Source: an uncultured Selenomonadales bacterium
GTDB taxonomy: Bacteria; Bacillota; Negativicutes; Selenomonadales; Selenomonadaceae
Reading direction: 5' to 3'
Assembly (NCBI GenBank): GCA_947167555.1
Contig: CAMVIO010000028.1
Location: forward strand, 1-14,143
DNA length: 14,143 bases
Made by a program: the position numbers and the translations under genes
The notes under the pieces: model-generated
Databases searched by the model: none
What the model saw: the letters and a program-made list of their open reading frames with translations, nothing else
What the model was told of the DNA's origin: nothing
Shown: positions 1 through 8,832 of the stretch, one piece after another
Layout: each line of letters opens with the position of its first letter
How positions within the stretch are numbered: the first letter of the stretch is position 1

Positions 1-1
1 G

Positions 2-562
2 TTCGCACAGAAATACCACGCGTCCATGAAATACGTCGGCGCCATCCGAAAAGAACTCGGCATCCGCACCGTGTTCAACATCCTCGGCCCGCTGACGAAC
101 CCGGCGCACCCGACCATGATGCTCCTCGGCGTCTATGACGCGTATCTTTTGGAGCCGCTGGCAAAAGTCCTTCTCAGCCTCGGCATGAATCGCGGCATGG
201 TCGTTTACGGACAGGACTGCCTCGACGAGATTTCCATAAGCGCACCGACCAGCGTCTGCGAGTTCCGCGACGGATGGTACAAGACTTATGAAATCCGCCC
301 GGAGGATTTCGGATTCACACGCGGACAAAAGAGCGACATCGTCGGCGGCACGCCGGAGCAGAACGCCGCTGTCGCCCGCGACATCCTCGCAAACAAGAAA
401 GGCCCGAAATACGACATCGTCATGCTGAACGCGGGCGCCGCCATCTACATCGGCGGCAAAGCCAGCAGCATCGCCGAAGGCGTCAATCTCGCGAAAGAGC
501 TCGTCGCCAGCGGCGCGGCCAAGAAGAAGCTTGAAGAATTCATCGAGCTGTCCAACAAATAA
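2..562 (+). CDS. trpD: Anthranilate phosphoribosyltransferase, C-terminal part (5' end outside window)
   Basis: TrpD transfers phosphoribose from PRPP to anthranilate, the second step of tryptophan synthesis, in the cytosol. The open frame runs in from the window edge (codons FAQKYHASMKYVG), so the ATG at 26 is internal and not the start. About 186 residues are visible, a little over half of a usual ~340-residue enzyme. The conserved FNILGPLTNPA segment is present, as are the metal-binding Asp-Glu pair in GQDCLDEIS and the C-terminal NAGAAIYIGG helix region. The family usually has DG-x-DE here, and this copy reads DC-x-DE. A strong terminator follows 10 bp after the stop and the next gene is on the other strand, so trpD is the last gene of its transcription unit; trpC does not directly follow. 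The N-terminal PRPP-binding glycine motif lies outside the window, so intactness cannot be judged. Confidence 0.95.
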   Translation, partial: FAQKYHASMKYVGAIRKELGIRTVFNILGPLTNPAHPTMMLLGVYDAYLLEPLAKVLLSLGMNRGMVVYGQDCLDEISISAPTSVCEFRDGWYKTYEIRPEDFGFTRGQKSDIVGGTPEQNAAVARDILANKKGPKYDIVMLNAGAAIYIGGKASSIAEGVNLAKELVASGAAKKKLEEFIELSNK

Positions 563-571
563 CATCCAAGG

Positions 572-615
572 AAAAAATCCGTTACTCGCTATCGCATGTG
601 AGTAACGGATTTTTT
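572..615. terminator. Bidirectional intrinsic terminator between trpD and addA
   Basis: A perfect 16-bp inverted repeat (572-587 pairs with 600-615) encloses a 12-nt loop. The arms begin and end with six A or T residues around a TCCGTTACTC core, so a U-tract follows the GC part of the stem in both directions. It begins 10 nt after the trpD stop (562) and lies 11 nt beyond the addA stop (626), so one hairpin can serve both converging genes. Confidence 0.9.
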
Positions 616-625
616 ATGGATTTTT

Positions 626-3600
626 TCACATTACTATCGTATCGCCATCGGACAGGCGATAGATATATTTTTCGTCAACCTGCAGGCCGGTGATATTTTC
701 GATGGCTCGGGTATACAGATCGAGCTGCTTTTTGTACCGTTTCCGAATCAGCTCCGGCGTCGTGCCGCGGTCGGTCTTGTAATCGAGCAGAACCATCCGC
801 CCTTCCGCATCCTCAAAGAACACGTCGATGGTTCCCTGCAAAAAGATTTCGTCCTGCGGAGAAGCCTTCGGTTCCATTTCGGACGCGGGGATCAACAAAC
901 TAAACGATTGCTCCCGCCAGCACCGTTTCGCCTCTTTCATCCGGCGCCCGACGGAAGAAGCGAAAAACTTCGCAATCGGCGAAACGCGCACGGCACGACG
1001 TTCCTCTTCTGTCAAGGCTCCCTCCTTCACAAAAGTATCCAGTTGGCTCTCGATATCCGCTTCGTCCAATGCGCTGTCCAGCCGCAGATTTTGCATGACG
1101 CCGTGCATGAGCGTGCCGAAAACGACGCCGCCTTTCTTTATTTCTTCCGCCTGCAGGAAATCGGGAGGAGGAAAATCCCTTTTGACCGCGTCCGAATCAT
1201 CCTCCGGCGTTTCCGGCCTTGCCTGCGCAAAGAATGCGGGTTCTTCCTGCTCCATCGCGCGGCGCTTGATTTCCGTGACGGTCATCTTAACCGGGATATC
1301 CGTGTAATGGCCATAGTGCCAAGACAACATGGAAGCCCTTTCGCTGTTTTCCGATATAGGAAGCGGTTCCAGATTTCGTATACGTTCCGTCCATTCATCA
1401 ACCGTTTCTTCTTTTTTGCCCTCCACACACGATGACGCAGTGACAAACCGCAGGTCGAAATTCGGTTTCCCGAACTTGTCCGAAGAATACTCGATTCGCG
1501 GCAGGTCCGAAACGCCAGCCTTTTCCCGAAGGGCCTCTCCCGCATCCTCGTCCCGCGCGACAGCCGTCCCGATCCAATCCAGCCAATTTTTCGCGCCGAG
1601 CACCGTGTGTCCAGGAAGCGCCGTTTCCTTTCGCTCCGTGTATCGGCACCACGCTTTCGCACATTTCTCGGCAGAGGATTTGACGCTGCCGACAAGGATC
1701 AGCTTTTCTCTCGCCCGCGTCAGCGCCACATAAAGGACGCGCAGTTCCTCCGCCCTCGCTTCATTCTGGATTGCTTCCTTCATGGCGCGCCACGCAATCG
1801 TCGGATACTGCCATGTCAACGTCCCTTCCGATTTTGTGCAGTACATGCCGATTCCCAAATTCTTATGGATCAGGACTTTTTTCTGCACGTCCTGGAAGTT
1901 CAACTTCTTCGACAGGTTGGCAAGCACGACGACGGGGAACTCCAAACCTTTGCTCTTGTGGACGGTCATGATGCGGACCACGTCCTCTTTTTCCCCGAGC
2001 GTTCGCGCCACGGAAAGGTCGGTGTCCTGATCCTTCATTTGCCGAACGAATTTCAGGAAACGGAAAAGCCCGCGAAAATTCGTCTTCTCATAATCAGCCG
2101 CCCTGTCGATCAGCATGCGGAGATTGGCCTGCCGCACAAGACCGCCGGGCTGGGCTCCGACGTAATCGTAATAACCCGTGTCCCGGTAAAGCTGCCAAAG
2201 CAGCTCCGGAACGCCGACGCGCCGGGAAAGCTTGCGCCATTCTTCCAGTTTTCCCAAAAACCGTGCCGCTTTTCCATTTGCGTCCGTTTCCGCCTTTACG
2301 GAAAGCGCATCGTAAAAATCCCCGGCGTCTTCGGCGTCGGCGCGAATAGCAGCTAAATTCTCTGCCGTCATGCCCCCGATCATCGAATGAAGCACCGCCG
2401 CCAAGGGGATATCCTGGTGGGCATTGTCAATAACGGCCAGCAGCGCGAGAACAAGGCTCACTTCCTTTTCCTCGAAATATCCGGCGTCCGCCTCTGCATA
2501 GGCGGGGATGTCATGAGCGCGAAGCTTTTCAATTAGAAGCTGCGATTTCCCTTTCACCGCGCGCAAAAGCACGGCCATATCCTGCCAACGGATCGGGCGA
2601 TATTCTTTCTTGTCCTTGTCGTAAATGGAAACGTTGCTGTCTTTCAATTCGCGAAGCTTTTGGGCGACAATTTCCGCCTCGGCCTCGAAACCGCGCAGTT
2701 CTTCCGCCTCATCATCGTCCCCGGACGCGTCGCTGTTCCTGACGAGCAGCAATTCCACCGGCGCACCGGCGAAACTTTTCTCTTCCGTCGCAGGGTAATC
2801 CGCTTTCGGATAAAGGGCGGCGCGCTCATCATACGAGAGTTCCGTCTCCGGCTCCATCATGAGCTGGGAAAACAGGAAATTTACCGCCGCCAGCACTTCC
2901 TTCCGGCTCCGATAATTCTCGCTGAGCTCGATGCACGCGCCGTGTCCCCCTTGCTGCCGGTAATCGTTCTGCTTTTCGGTAAACAGCGTCGGGTCGGCAA
3001 GACGGAAACGATAGATACTCTGCTTGACGTCGCCGACCATGAAAAGATTGCGGCCGTCCGTGATTTTCCCGAGAATTGCCTCCTGCACGCCGTTCGTGTC
3101 CTGATATTCGTCCACCATGATTTCCTTGTAGCGTTTTTTGATTGCAGCCAGCGTTTCCTCCCGATTCAGCACGGCAAGAGCAAAATGTTCCAAATCACCG
3201 AAATCCAGCGCCGCCTTTTTCCGTTTCGCCGCGTCAAAGACCTTGATGAAATCCGAGGTGAGACTGCAAAGCGTCGCTATATCCGCGCCGGAAGCATGCA
3301 AATCCTCTAACAGTGACTCCTCCGTTTCAGAAAAATACGTGTCCCGCAACTCTTCCAACGGACTCTTGATTTGCTCCTTTCGGCCTTCCTTGTAAAAATC
3401 AACTGTATCCTGGTCCAGTTCCATTTTCGGTGGTTTTCGGAGATTCGGAAATTTCGGAGGCATCTCGGAAAAAGCCTTCCGCATATCTTCCCACAATCCC
3501 GTCGCAGCTGCTTTTGAAATATGATCGGCCAGTTCCCAATCATTTGCGAAGATTTCCGCATATGTTGAAATGCCATTTACTTCCGCTTGGTCAGAAAAGT

Positions 3601-4291
3601 ATTTCGCAGCAGCCTTGCATGCGGTCAGTGTCCGGGTAATCTTGTCTTTCAGATACGAATACCACTCCATCTGCTCAATGGTTCCTTGCCCCCATTGAGA
3701 TACACGCCCCGCAATCCCGGCAAGCCACCCTTTCGGGTCCGGCTGACTTTCCGCGAAGCGATGCAAATCCAACACCATTTCGTAAAGCGCCGAATCGTCG
3801 CGATCTGAACCATAATTTCTGACAAAACGCAGGAACTCCGTATCCTTCGCCTCATATTTCCGTTCAAATACCTCCTGAATCACCCGCTGCCGGATCAATT
3901 CCCGCTCCTGCTCATTCAGCAGACGGAATTTCGGATCGACGTCGATAGCCGTGAAGTTTTCCCGAATCAGCCGTTGGCAAAAGGAATGCAGCGTGGAAAT
4001 AGAAGCGTTGGAGAGCAGCACTAGCTGATAGGCGAGCTCAGGATGATTTTCCAGCTCGTCCGTCAGCTTTTTTTCAATGCGTTCTCGCATTTCCGCCGCC
4101 GCAGCGTTTGTGAAGGTGACGACAAGAAGCTCGTCGATACGGTATTTCCCGGCGATGATGTTTTTGACGATCCGCTCCACCAGCGTATACGTCTTTCCGG
4201 AACCCGCCGCCGCCGAAACGAGCAGATTTCGGCCGCTTTCCGTCATGGCCCGAAGCTGGCCCGATGAAGGCGCGTTATTCTCTTTTCCCAT
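626..4291 (-). CDS. addA: AddA, ATP-dependent helicase/nuclease subunit A
   Basis: AddA is the UvrD-like helicase and nuclease subunit of AddAB, which resects double-strand breaks and loads RecA; it is the functional counterpart of RecBCD. With the ATG at 4291 the protein is 1221 aa, close to the family's ~1230. Visible motifs are Walker A AAAGSGKT (27-34), TFTNAAAAEM (motif Ia), DEYQDTN (394-400), GDVKQSIYRFR (~420-430), ENYRSR, TVHKSKGLEFP (~775), LYVALTRA (~855), and a C-terminal PD-(D/E)XK nuclease with GTIDVFF and LLDYKTDR (~1150-1172). An in-frame GTG at 4300 sits directly against the Shine-Dalgarno sequence and has no room for initiation. The ATG at 4291 lies 9 nt from GGAGG and is preferred. 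The gene overlaps the end of addB by 17 bp, indicating translational coupling. All helicase and nuclease motifs look intact. Confidence 0.97.
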   Translation of the reverse strand: MGKENNAPSSGQLRAMTESGRNLLVSAAAGSGKTYTLVERIVKNIIAGKYRIDELLVVTFTNAAAAEMRERIEKKLTDELENHPELAYQLVLLSNASISTLHSFCQRLIRENFTAIDVDPKFRLLNEQERELIRQRVIQEVFERKYEAKDTEFLRFVRNYGSDRDDSALYEMVLDLHRFAESQPDPKGWLAGIAGRVSQWGQGTIEQMEWYSYLKDKITRTLTACKAAAKYFSDQAEVNGISTYAEIFANDWELADHISKAAATGLWEDMRKAFSEMPPKFPNLRKPPKMELDQDTVDFYKEGRKEQIKSPLEELRDTYFSETEESLLEDLHASGADIATLCSLTSDFIKVFDAAKRKKAALDFGDLEHFALAVLNREETLAAIKKRYKEIMVDEYQDTNGVQEAILGKITDGRNLFMVGDVKQSIYRFRLADPTLFTEKQNDYRQQGGHGACIELSENYRSRKEVLAAVNFLFSQLMMEPETELSYDERAALYPKADYPATEEKSFAGAPVELLLVRNSDASGDDDEAEELRGFEAEAEIVAQKLRELKDSNVSIYDKDKKEYRPIRWQDMAVLLRAVKGKSQLLIEKLRAHDIPAYAEADAGYFEEKEVSLVLALLAVIDNAHQDIPLAAVLHSMIGGMTAENLAAIRADAEDAGDFYDALSVKAETDANGKAARFLGKLEEWRKLSRRVGVPELLWQLYRDTGYYDYVGAQPGGLVRQANLRMLIDRAADYEKTNFRGLFRFLKFVRQMKDQDTDLSVARTLGEKEDVVRIMTVHKSKGLEFPVVVLANLSKKLNFQDVQKKVLIHKNLGIGMYCTKSEGTLTWQYPTIAWRAMKEAIQNEARAEELRVLYVALTRAREKLILVGSVKSSAEKCAKAWCRYTERKETALPGHTVLGAKNWLDWIGTAVARDEDAGEALREKAGVSDLPRIEYSSDKFGKPNFDLRFVTASSCVEGKKEETVDEWTERIRNLEPLPISENSERASMLSWHYGHYTDIPVKMTVTEIKRRAMEQEEPAFFAQARPETPEDDSDAVKRDFPPPDFLQAEEIKKGGVVFGTLMHGVMQNLRLDSALDEADIESQLDTFVKEGALTEEERRAVRVSPIAKFFASSVGRRMKEAKRCWREQSFSLLIPASEMEPKASPQDEIFLQGTIDVFFEDAEGRMVLLDYKTDRGTTPELIRKRYKKQLDLYTRAIENITGLQVDEKYIYRLSDGDTIVM

Positions 4292-7200
4292 TCCCGTCAC
4301 CCTCCTTCCTCTCCATTTCCTTCATAAAAGCAATCGTATCGTCAAGCTCGCGATACGCAAATTTCTCCAGTTTCATATCGAAACCGCAGACGTCGCCGTA
4401 AGGGCAATAGGTACAGGCGTTTTTGCTCTTCACTTGGAACGGGGCGATCTCGATGTCGCCCGAAAGCACCTTTGCTCCCGCTTCTTTGAGTTTTTTTATG
4501 GTGTGTGCCGCCAAAGCTTCAAATTCCCGCTCCGCCTTGACGCTTCCTTTGGTATGTCCGTCGATTTCCCCATCGCCCTTCAATTTGACGCAAAGGAATT
4601 GATTGCTGGCGTCGAGTTCCCGGATGACCTTTGCGTCGTCGAGCAGCCAGCCTCTCATGCGGAGTGAATCAAGCAACTTCTTTGCGGCTTTTTCCTTGCT
4701 CATTTTGTCGCCGCTGCTCATGACGGGATTTTTCAGCAGGCAATACAGCACTCCGGCGGGACGCGGTTCCTCCTTCATGGGCTTTTCGAAAAACCGTCTT
4801 GCAGCTTCCATATACGTCAAAAGCTGAAGCCGCAACCCATAATAAACCTCCGGCAATGACAATCTCTCATCGCCGGTCTTGTAATCAATAACAAGGAAAT
4901 ACGGATGACGTTCCCCATTCTCGTTTTCTATCTCTCCACAGTCAATCCGATCGATCTGGCCGGTGATGTCCAGCTTGACGTCGCTATCGGGAATCGTCCA
5001 CGACATCAGCTCTCCCGCCGGCGTCCCCTCTCCGAAGGAAAACTCAAAATATCGGGGAACAAATCCGCTGGCGCCGTTCCAATCCGAAAGGCGCGCCAGT
5101 GAGCTTTCCGCCGTGTCCCCGATGCGCGCGGCGAGGCTCTGGTATTGCGCCGAACTGGCCAGAATCCCATTCTGCGTGTCAGAAACTGCGCCCTTCATCG
5201 CTCCCTGCACAAACTCGCTTCGCTCGTCCGCCGAAACACTCGACCAGGAACGTTTTTCCCGCCGCATTTTTTCCCCGAAGCCGCGCATCACATCATGGAG
5301 CAATGTCCCCAGCTCCGGCGGGCGAAATCCATACTCCGCCCGTTCTTCCAGACGGAGACCGTTTTGCGCAAAATGCCAGAACGGGCATTTGTAATAGCGC
5401 TCGAACCGCGTCACACTTCCGGACAGTTTATTGCCCCGTGTAAAAATGCGCTTTGCCAGGAAAGGCGGAAGCGTTGACTCGGCTTCGCCCGCAAAAAGTC
5501 CGTCTGTGACGGTTGTCAGGCGCTCTTTCACATGATCGAGTGACCAGTTGTAAACCTCTCCCCAGGAACCGCGCCTGCTCTCGTCGGGAAACGCCACATA
5601 TTCCCGAAGCATCGGAACGAGACGCGACACAGCGCGCCTTCCCGTCGAAAAAAGCAGCTTTTCCTCCTGCTCCCGCGTCATCCCCTCCAGCGGAACGCTG
5701 TCGATCTCCAATGACGGCAGCAGCTTCAACAAACGCGTGACAACGGACGAACGCCCGAGGCCCTTTCCCTCGCTATCCGCCAACGCATAGGACACCCAGA
5801 GGTATTCCCGCGCTTCCGTGAAGCCGTGATACAAAAGATAATTCTCCCCGCAGCTTTCCTCTTCTGCGGTTTTTGCCAGCTCCAGCCGCACCACATCCTT
5901 TTTCGCGGCGAGCAGAGCGCGGTCCGCGTCCGAAAGAATGCCTCCCGGTGACGGCCGTCTCGGCATGACGCCGTCGTTGGCTCCGAGAATATAGATCGCC
6001 CGGACATTGTTCAGGCTGTTCTGGTCAAAATCGGCAATTGTCACCGCGTCGATTTTTTGAGGAATCAGCGACAATTCCAGCGCGTCCAACCCGTCTGACA
6101 ATATCTCGACATAATCGGACAAGGAAAGCTTTTCGTCGCCGCTGACCGATAACATCTGATTGAGAAGCTCCGTGACCGCCCGCCAAATCATGCGGTGCTC
6201 CTTGGCTTCCTCCAGCGCCCCCGCCGTCTCGGCTTCTTTCGTCCAGTCCGCCAGCGTTTTCGGCACTTGAAGACTTTCAAGGAACTCGTACAGCGCGCGC
6301 GTTTTTTCCTGAACGCTGTCAGCTTTCAAGGCAACCGACAGCGCAAAAAACGGCTTCGCCGCCTTTTGCCGGATTTCATTGACGGATTGCAAAAATGCTT
6401 CGCCTTGCTCCGGCGTACGTCCGCGGCGGCGCAAATACGGCCATTCCTTTTTCCAGCCGCTTTCGCCGCGAATGCCGTATTCGAGCACATAGTTCTCCAA
6501 AATGTCCGCCTCGTAGTTCGTCAGCGGCAGCAGCCCCGTCTTGACGCAGCGAAAAACGGCGTCGTAAGGCCAGCCGTCTGTCACGGTCTCCAGCGCCGAG
6601 CGAATCAGCTCCGCCAACGGATGACGAACGCCCGCCCGTTTCCTGTCCGTAAAAAAAGGAATCCCGTATTCTTTCAGCGTAAACTCTAAAAGTTCGCCAT
6701 AGTTTTCGCTGTCGCGAAGCAAGATCCCGATATCCCGCCAGCGAAATCCTTCCTCGCGGCACAAGCGTATGATGTCCGCCCCCGCCGCCTCCATTTCAAG
6801 CCGCCGCGTCGCCGCCTCCGTAACACGAATGCCCTGCGCGCTTGCCTCTTTTTTTTCGGCACGGACAGGAAAAGAAAATAATCCACGTTCCAGACAGATA
6901 ATTCCCTGCGCGTCGGCACAAAAACGTTTCGGCGCTTCCAACAAACGTACCGTATAGGAAATCCCCATTTCCTCCGCCATACGCTTCAAATCCCGGAGCG
7001 TATGCGCGGCACGATGGAAAAGTTCCGATGGCGCGATCGATTCATGAACGGAAACATCCCTTCCCAGAGGCAGAGTGATATGCACCGTGTCCGCTGTCTG
7101 AAAAAACGCTCGAAGTACTTCCCTCTCCTGCGGATTGAAAAACACGAAGCCGTCCAGCCAAATCTCCGACCCCGCAAACTCTTGTTTTTTCGATACGGCG

Positions 7201-7751
7201 GCCGCCAACCTTGTCATACGATCCTCCGCGTCTTCGAAGCGCCCCCCGGTCTCCTGCAGAAAATCCCCGTAAAGCAAAGCAAGGTCTTCCAGCTTCTTGC
7301 CCAGATAGCTGTCGTCGACGACGGACGCCGCTTCCTTAAGACTTTCCGGCGTGCCGTGATAGCTTTTCAGTTCCTCGATCATCTCCGAGAGGGAAGCCGT
7401 GAAGCCACGCTGCCCAGCGCCCCGCGCAAGAACGGAAAGATTGGTTGCGCGCTTCCCGACGATTTTTTTCAGGATCAACCGTTTCCCGATCTCCGTCATC
7501 CGCGGCAGGCAACTTTGTTCCGACGCCCGCCACGCCAAGCGGCGAAACCCGGATACGAAGCCCCTCATCATTCCCCGCCCCCGCGTCCGCGAGACGAGCG
7601 CTCGTTCCACTTGATACGTCATGTGCTCCGGCACCACCAGAAGCAAAAGATTTCCCAACGGCTCCCGTTCCATCTCGTCGCACATCGCGCGAAGACAGGA
7701 CTCAGTCTTCCCCGTTCCGGCACGCCCCAAAATGAACTCCAGCTTCGCCAT
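4275..7751 (-). CDS. addB: AddB, ATP-dependent helicase/nuclease subunit B with Fe-S cluster
   Basis: AddB is the partner of AddA in the AddAB enzyme. Its helicase fold is largely degenerate, but it carries an N-terminal Walker A and a C-terminal nuclease bound to a 4Fe-4S cluster. The chosen ATG at 7751 has GGAGG 5 nt upstream and begins MAKLEFILGRAGTGKT, giving 1158 aa (B. subtilis AddB has about 1166). Walker A GRAGTGKT is at 9-16. The cluster cysteines are C789 (in YYKCPFWHFA) and C1113, C1116 and C1122 (CTYCPYGDVC); the Cys-x2-Cys-x5-Cys spacing is that of the family. The nuclease core has GQIDRID and VIDYKTG, with D956 and K958. An upstream in-frame ATG at 7805 would add 18 residues but has no good ribosome site and would absorb the leader hairpin. 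It is the first gene of addBA and its stop lies inside addA. Confidence 0.97.
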   Translation of the reverse strand: MAKLEFILGRAGTGKTESCLRAMCDEMEREPLGNLLLLVVPEHMTYQVERALVSRTRGRGMMRGFVSGFRRLAWRASEQSCLPRMTEIGKRLILKKIVGKRATNLSVLARGAGQRGFTASLSEMIEELKSYHGTPESLKEAASVVDDSYLGKKLEDLALLYGDFLQETGGRFEDAEDRMTRLAAAVSKKQEFAGSEIWLDGFVFFNPQEREVLRAFFQTADTVHITLPLGRDVSVHESIAPSELFHRAAHTLRDLKRMAEEMGISYTVRLLEAPKRFCADAQGIICLERGLFSFPVRAEKKEASAQGIRVTEAATRRLEMEAAGADIIRLCREEGFRWRDIGILLRDSENYGELLEFTLKEYGIPFFTDRKRAGVRHPLAELIRSALETVTDGWPYDAVFRCVKTGLLPLTNYEADILENYVLEYGIRGESGWKKEWPYLRRRGRTPEQGEAFLQSVNEIRQKAAKPFFALSVALKADSVQEKTRALYEFLESLQVPKTLADWTKEAETAGALEEAKEHRMIWRAVTELLNQMLSVSGDEKLSLSDYVEILSDGLDALELSLIPQKIDAVTIADFDQNSLNNVRAIYILGANDGVMPRRPSPGGILSDADRALLAAKKDVVRLELAKTAEEESCGENYLLYHGFTEAREYLWVSYALADSEGKGLGRSSVVTRLLKLLPSLEIDSVPLEGMTREQEEKLLFSTGRRAVSRLVPMLREYVAFPDESRRGSWGEVYNWSLDHVKERLTTVTDGLFAGEAESTLPPFLAKRIFTRGNKLSGSVTRFERYYKCPFWHFAQNGLRLEERAEYGFRPPELGTLLHDVMRGFGEKMRREKRSWSSVSADERSEFVQGAMKGAVSDTQNGILASSAQYQSLAARIGDTAESSLARLSDWNGASGFVPRYFEFSFGEGTPAGELMSWTIPDSDVKLDITGQIDRIDCGEIENENGERHPYFLVIDYKTGDERLSLPEVYYGLRLQLLTYMEAARRFFEKPMKEEPRPAGVLYCLLKNPVMSSGDKMSKEKAAKKLLDSLRMRGWLLDDAKVIRELDASNQFLCVKLKGDGEIDGHTKGSVKAEREFEALAAHTIKKLKEAGAKVLSGDIEIAPFQVKSKNACTYCPYGDVCGFDMKLEKFAYRELDDTIAFMKEMERKEGDGNGKRE
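4301..4310 (-). promoter_or_regulatory. Ribosome binding site of addA that decides the start codon
   Basis: On the minus strand this reads AGGAAGGAGG, followed by GTGACGGGA and then ATG (4291). The GTG touches the site with zero spacing, while the ATG is 9 nt away, so the ATG is the likely start. The site lies inside the last codons of addB, which fits coupled translation of the two subunits. Confidence 0.8.
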
Positions 7752-7762
7752 GTTTCCCTCCA

Positions 7763-7784
7763 AAGACAAACCTAAGATAAACCT
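7763..7784 (-). repeat. Two-copy 11-bp tandem repeat in the addB leader
   Basis: On the minus strand the sequence is AGGTTTATCTT followed directly by AGGTTTGTCTT, which match at 10 of 11 positions. The repeat lies between the leader hairpin (7787-7830) and the addB ribosome binding site. It could be a protein-binding repeat in DNA or RNA, or it could be chance; with two copies only, the function is unknown. Confidence 0.45.
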
Positions 7785-7786
7785 AT

Positions 7787-7830
7787 CCCCCGACCTTCTT
7801 TTCATGTACTGATGATGTACCGGCCGGGGG
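7787..7830 (-). promoter_or_regulatory. GC-rich stem-loop in the addBA 5' leader
   Basis: In the addB mRNA sense, CCCCCGGCC (7830-7822) pairs with GGTCGGGGG (7795-7787), nine pairs including one G-U. The 26-nt loop contains a small GTAC/GTAC inner stem (7806-7809 with 7817-7820). The imperfect position is G-U in the minus-strand RNA but A/C in the plus-strand RNA, which favours a role in addB mRNA. No T-run follows on the minus strand, so it is not a standard intrinsic terminator. Its stop-to-start position between cysE and addB suggests RNA processing, stabilisation or attenuation, but no function is shown. Confidence 0.55.
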
Positions 7831-7833
7831 AAT

Positions 7834-7862
7834 ATTATAGTAAATTAAATTGTATAGAACCA
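7834..7862 (-). promoter_or_regulatory. Candidate promoter for addBA
   Basis: A perfect TATAAT -10 (minus strand, 7839-7834) lies just upstream of the leader hairpin, overlapping the end of cysE. The hexamer 17 bp upstream (TGGTTC, 7862-7857) is a poor -35 and there is no TG extension, so strength is uncertain. If used, transcription would start near the base of the GC hairpin, making that hairpin the 5' end of the mRNA. Confidence 0.4.
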
Positions 7863-8801
7863 TGCGCCCGGAGCGATATCGTGCTCGCAGAACGCTTCCC
7901 CGTCCCGCTCATCAAGCTGAAGCTCCTGGTTCTTGATGCTGACGCGGGTATTCGGCTTGATGGACTGCGTAATAAAGGAATTGCCCCCGATGACAGAATT
8001 GCGTCCGATGACGGTCTCACCGCCGAGAATGGATGCGCCGGAATATATCGTCACATTATCCTCGATGGTCGGATGGCGCTTGACGCCTTTGAGCTTTTGC
8101 CCGCCGCGCGTGGAAAGCGCGCCAATCGTCACGCCCTGATACAGCTTGACATTTTCACCGATGACGGAAGTTTCCCCGATGACCACTCCCGTGGCATGGT
8201 CAATGAAGAAGCATCGCCCGATCGTGGCTCCCGGATGGATATCGACGCCCGTCTGGCTATGGGCGTATTCCGTCATCATGCGCGGAATCAATGGCACACG
8301 CAACGAGAACAGCTCATGCGCGATTCGATAAATCGTAATTGCCAAAAGCCCGGGATAAGCCAAGACGATTTCTTCCATGCTCTTTGCCGCCGGATCTCCG
8401 TCAAAAGCCGCTTCCAAATCGGAATTGACAAGCTCCCGGAGTGCCGGAATCCGATGCAGGAATGCCACTGTAATCCGAAAGGCTTCCCGTTGGACAACGG
8501 GCTCATCTACCCGGTCATAGGCCGGCAGGCTGCGAAGGACGCCGACAATCTGACGCGTAAGCTGAAATTCGATTTCTTCAATAATAAAAGAAAGATTTCG
8601 CTCATCGTCATGTGGGCTGTAAGATTCCTTCCTGTAATACCCGGGAAAGAGAATATGAAGAAGCATTTTCACAATGTCGACAACGATGTTTTCGTCAACC
8701 TGCGTCGAAACGTCGCGCTGGTCAATCACCCGATCCTTATCATAATCGACCAAAATCTCCCGCACGATATCCTGCAATTCGTTTTCTCTGGCGATTCCCA
8801 T
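7845..8801 (-). CDS. cysE: Serine O-acetyltransferase, long EpsC-type
   Basis: This enzyme acetylates L-serine from acetyl-CoA to O-acetylserine, the precursor that cysteine synthase converts to cysteine. It is 318 aa, longer than the 170-270 aa of many bacterial CysE proteins, with a helical N-terminal region of about 180 residues. From ~185 a left-handed parallel beta-helix of hexapeptide repeats follows: TGVDIHPGATIG (H189), then DHATGVVIGE with the likely catalytic H202, then GENVKLYQGVTIGALS and repeated IGxN/IG steps to ~290. This layout matches proteins annotated as serine O-acetyltransferase EpsC. The ATG at 8801 has AAGGA about 6 nt upstream and a good promoter beyond it. No other cysteine gene is in the window. 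The downstream gap to addB is 97 nt with no clear terminator, so read-through into addBA is plausible. Confidence 0.93.
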   Translation of the reverse strand: MGIARENELQDIVREILVDYDKDRVIDQRDVSTQVDENIVVDIVKMLLHILFPGYYRKESYSPHDDERNLSFIIEEIEFQLTRQIVGVLRSLPAYDRVDEPVVQREAFRITVAFLHRIPALRELVNSDLEAAFDGDPAAKSMEEIVLAYPGLLAITIYRIAHELFSLRVPLIPRMMTEYAHSQTGVDIHPGATIGRCFFIDHATGVVIGETSVIGENVKLYQGVTIGALSTRGGQKLKGVKRHPTIEDNVTIYSGASILGGETVIGRNSVIGGNSFITQSIKPNTRVSIKNQELQLDERDGEAFCEHDIAPGAWFYTI

Positions 8802-8832
8802 ATTATTCTTCCTTTCCGAATATTTGTCTTAG

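Noticed and set aside
7002..7775. 257-codon plus-strand frame opposite addB, and similar frames opposite addA (for example 1607-2356 and 2660-3310)
   Set aside because: All lie antisense to well-conserved AddAB domains, have no ribosome sites and encode low-complexity Arg/Pro-rich sequence.
4275..8801. A defence island built around addAB
   Set aside because: AddAB is core recombination machinery, and no restriction, toxin, nuclease-helicase accessory or phage gene accompanies it.
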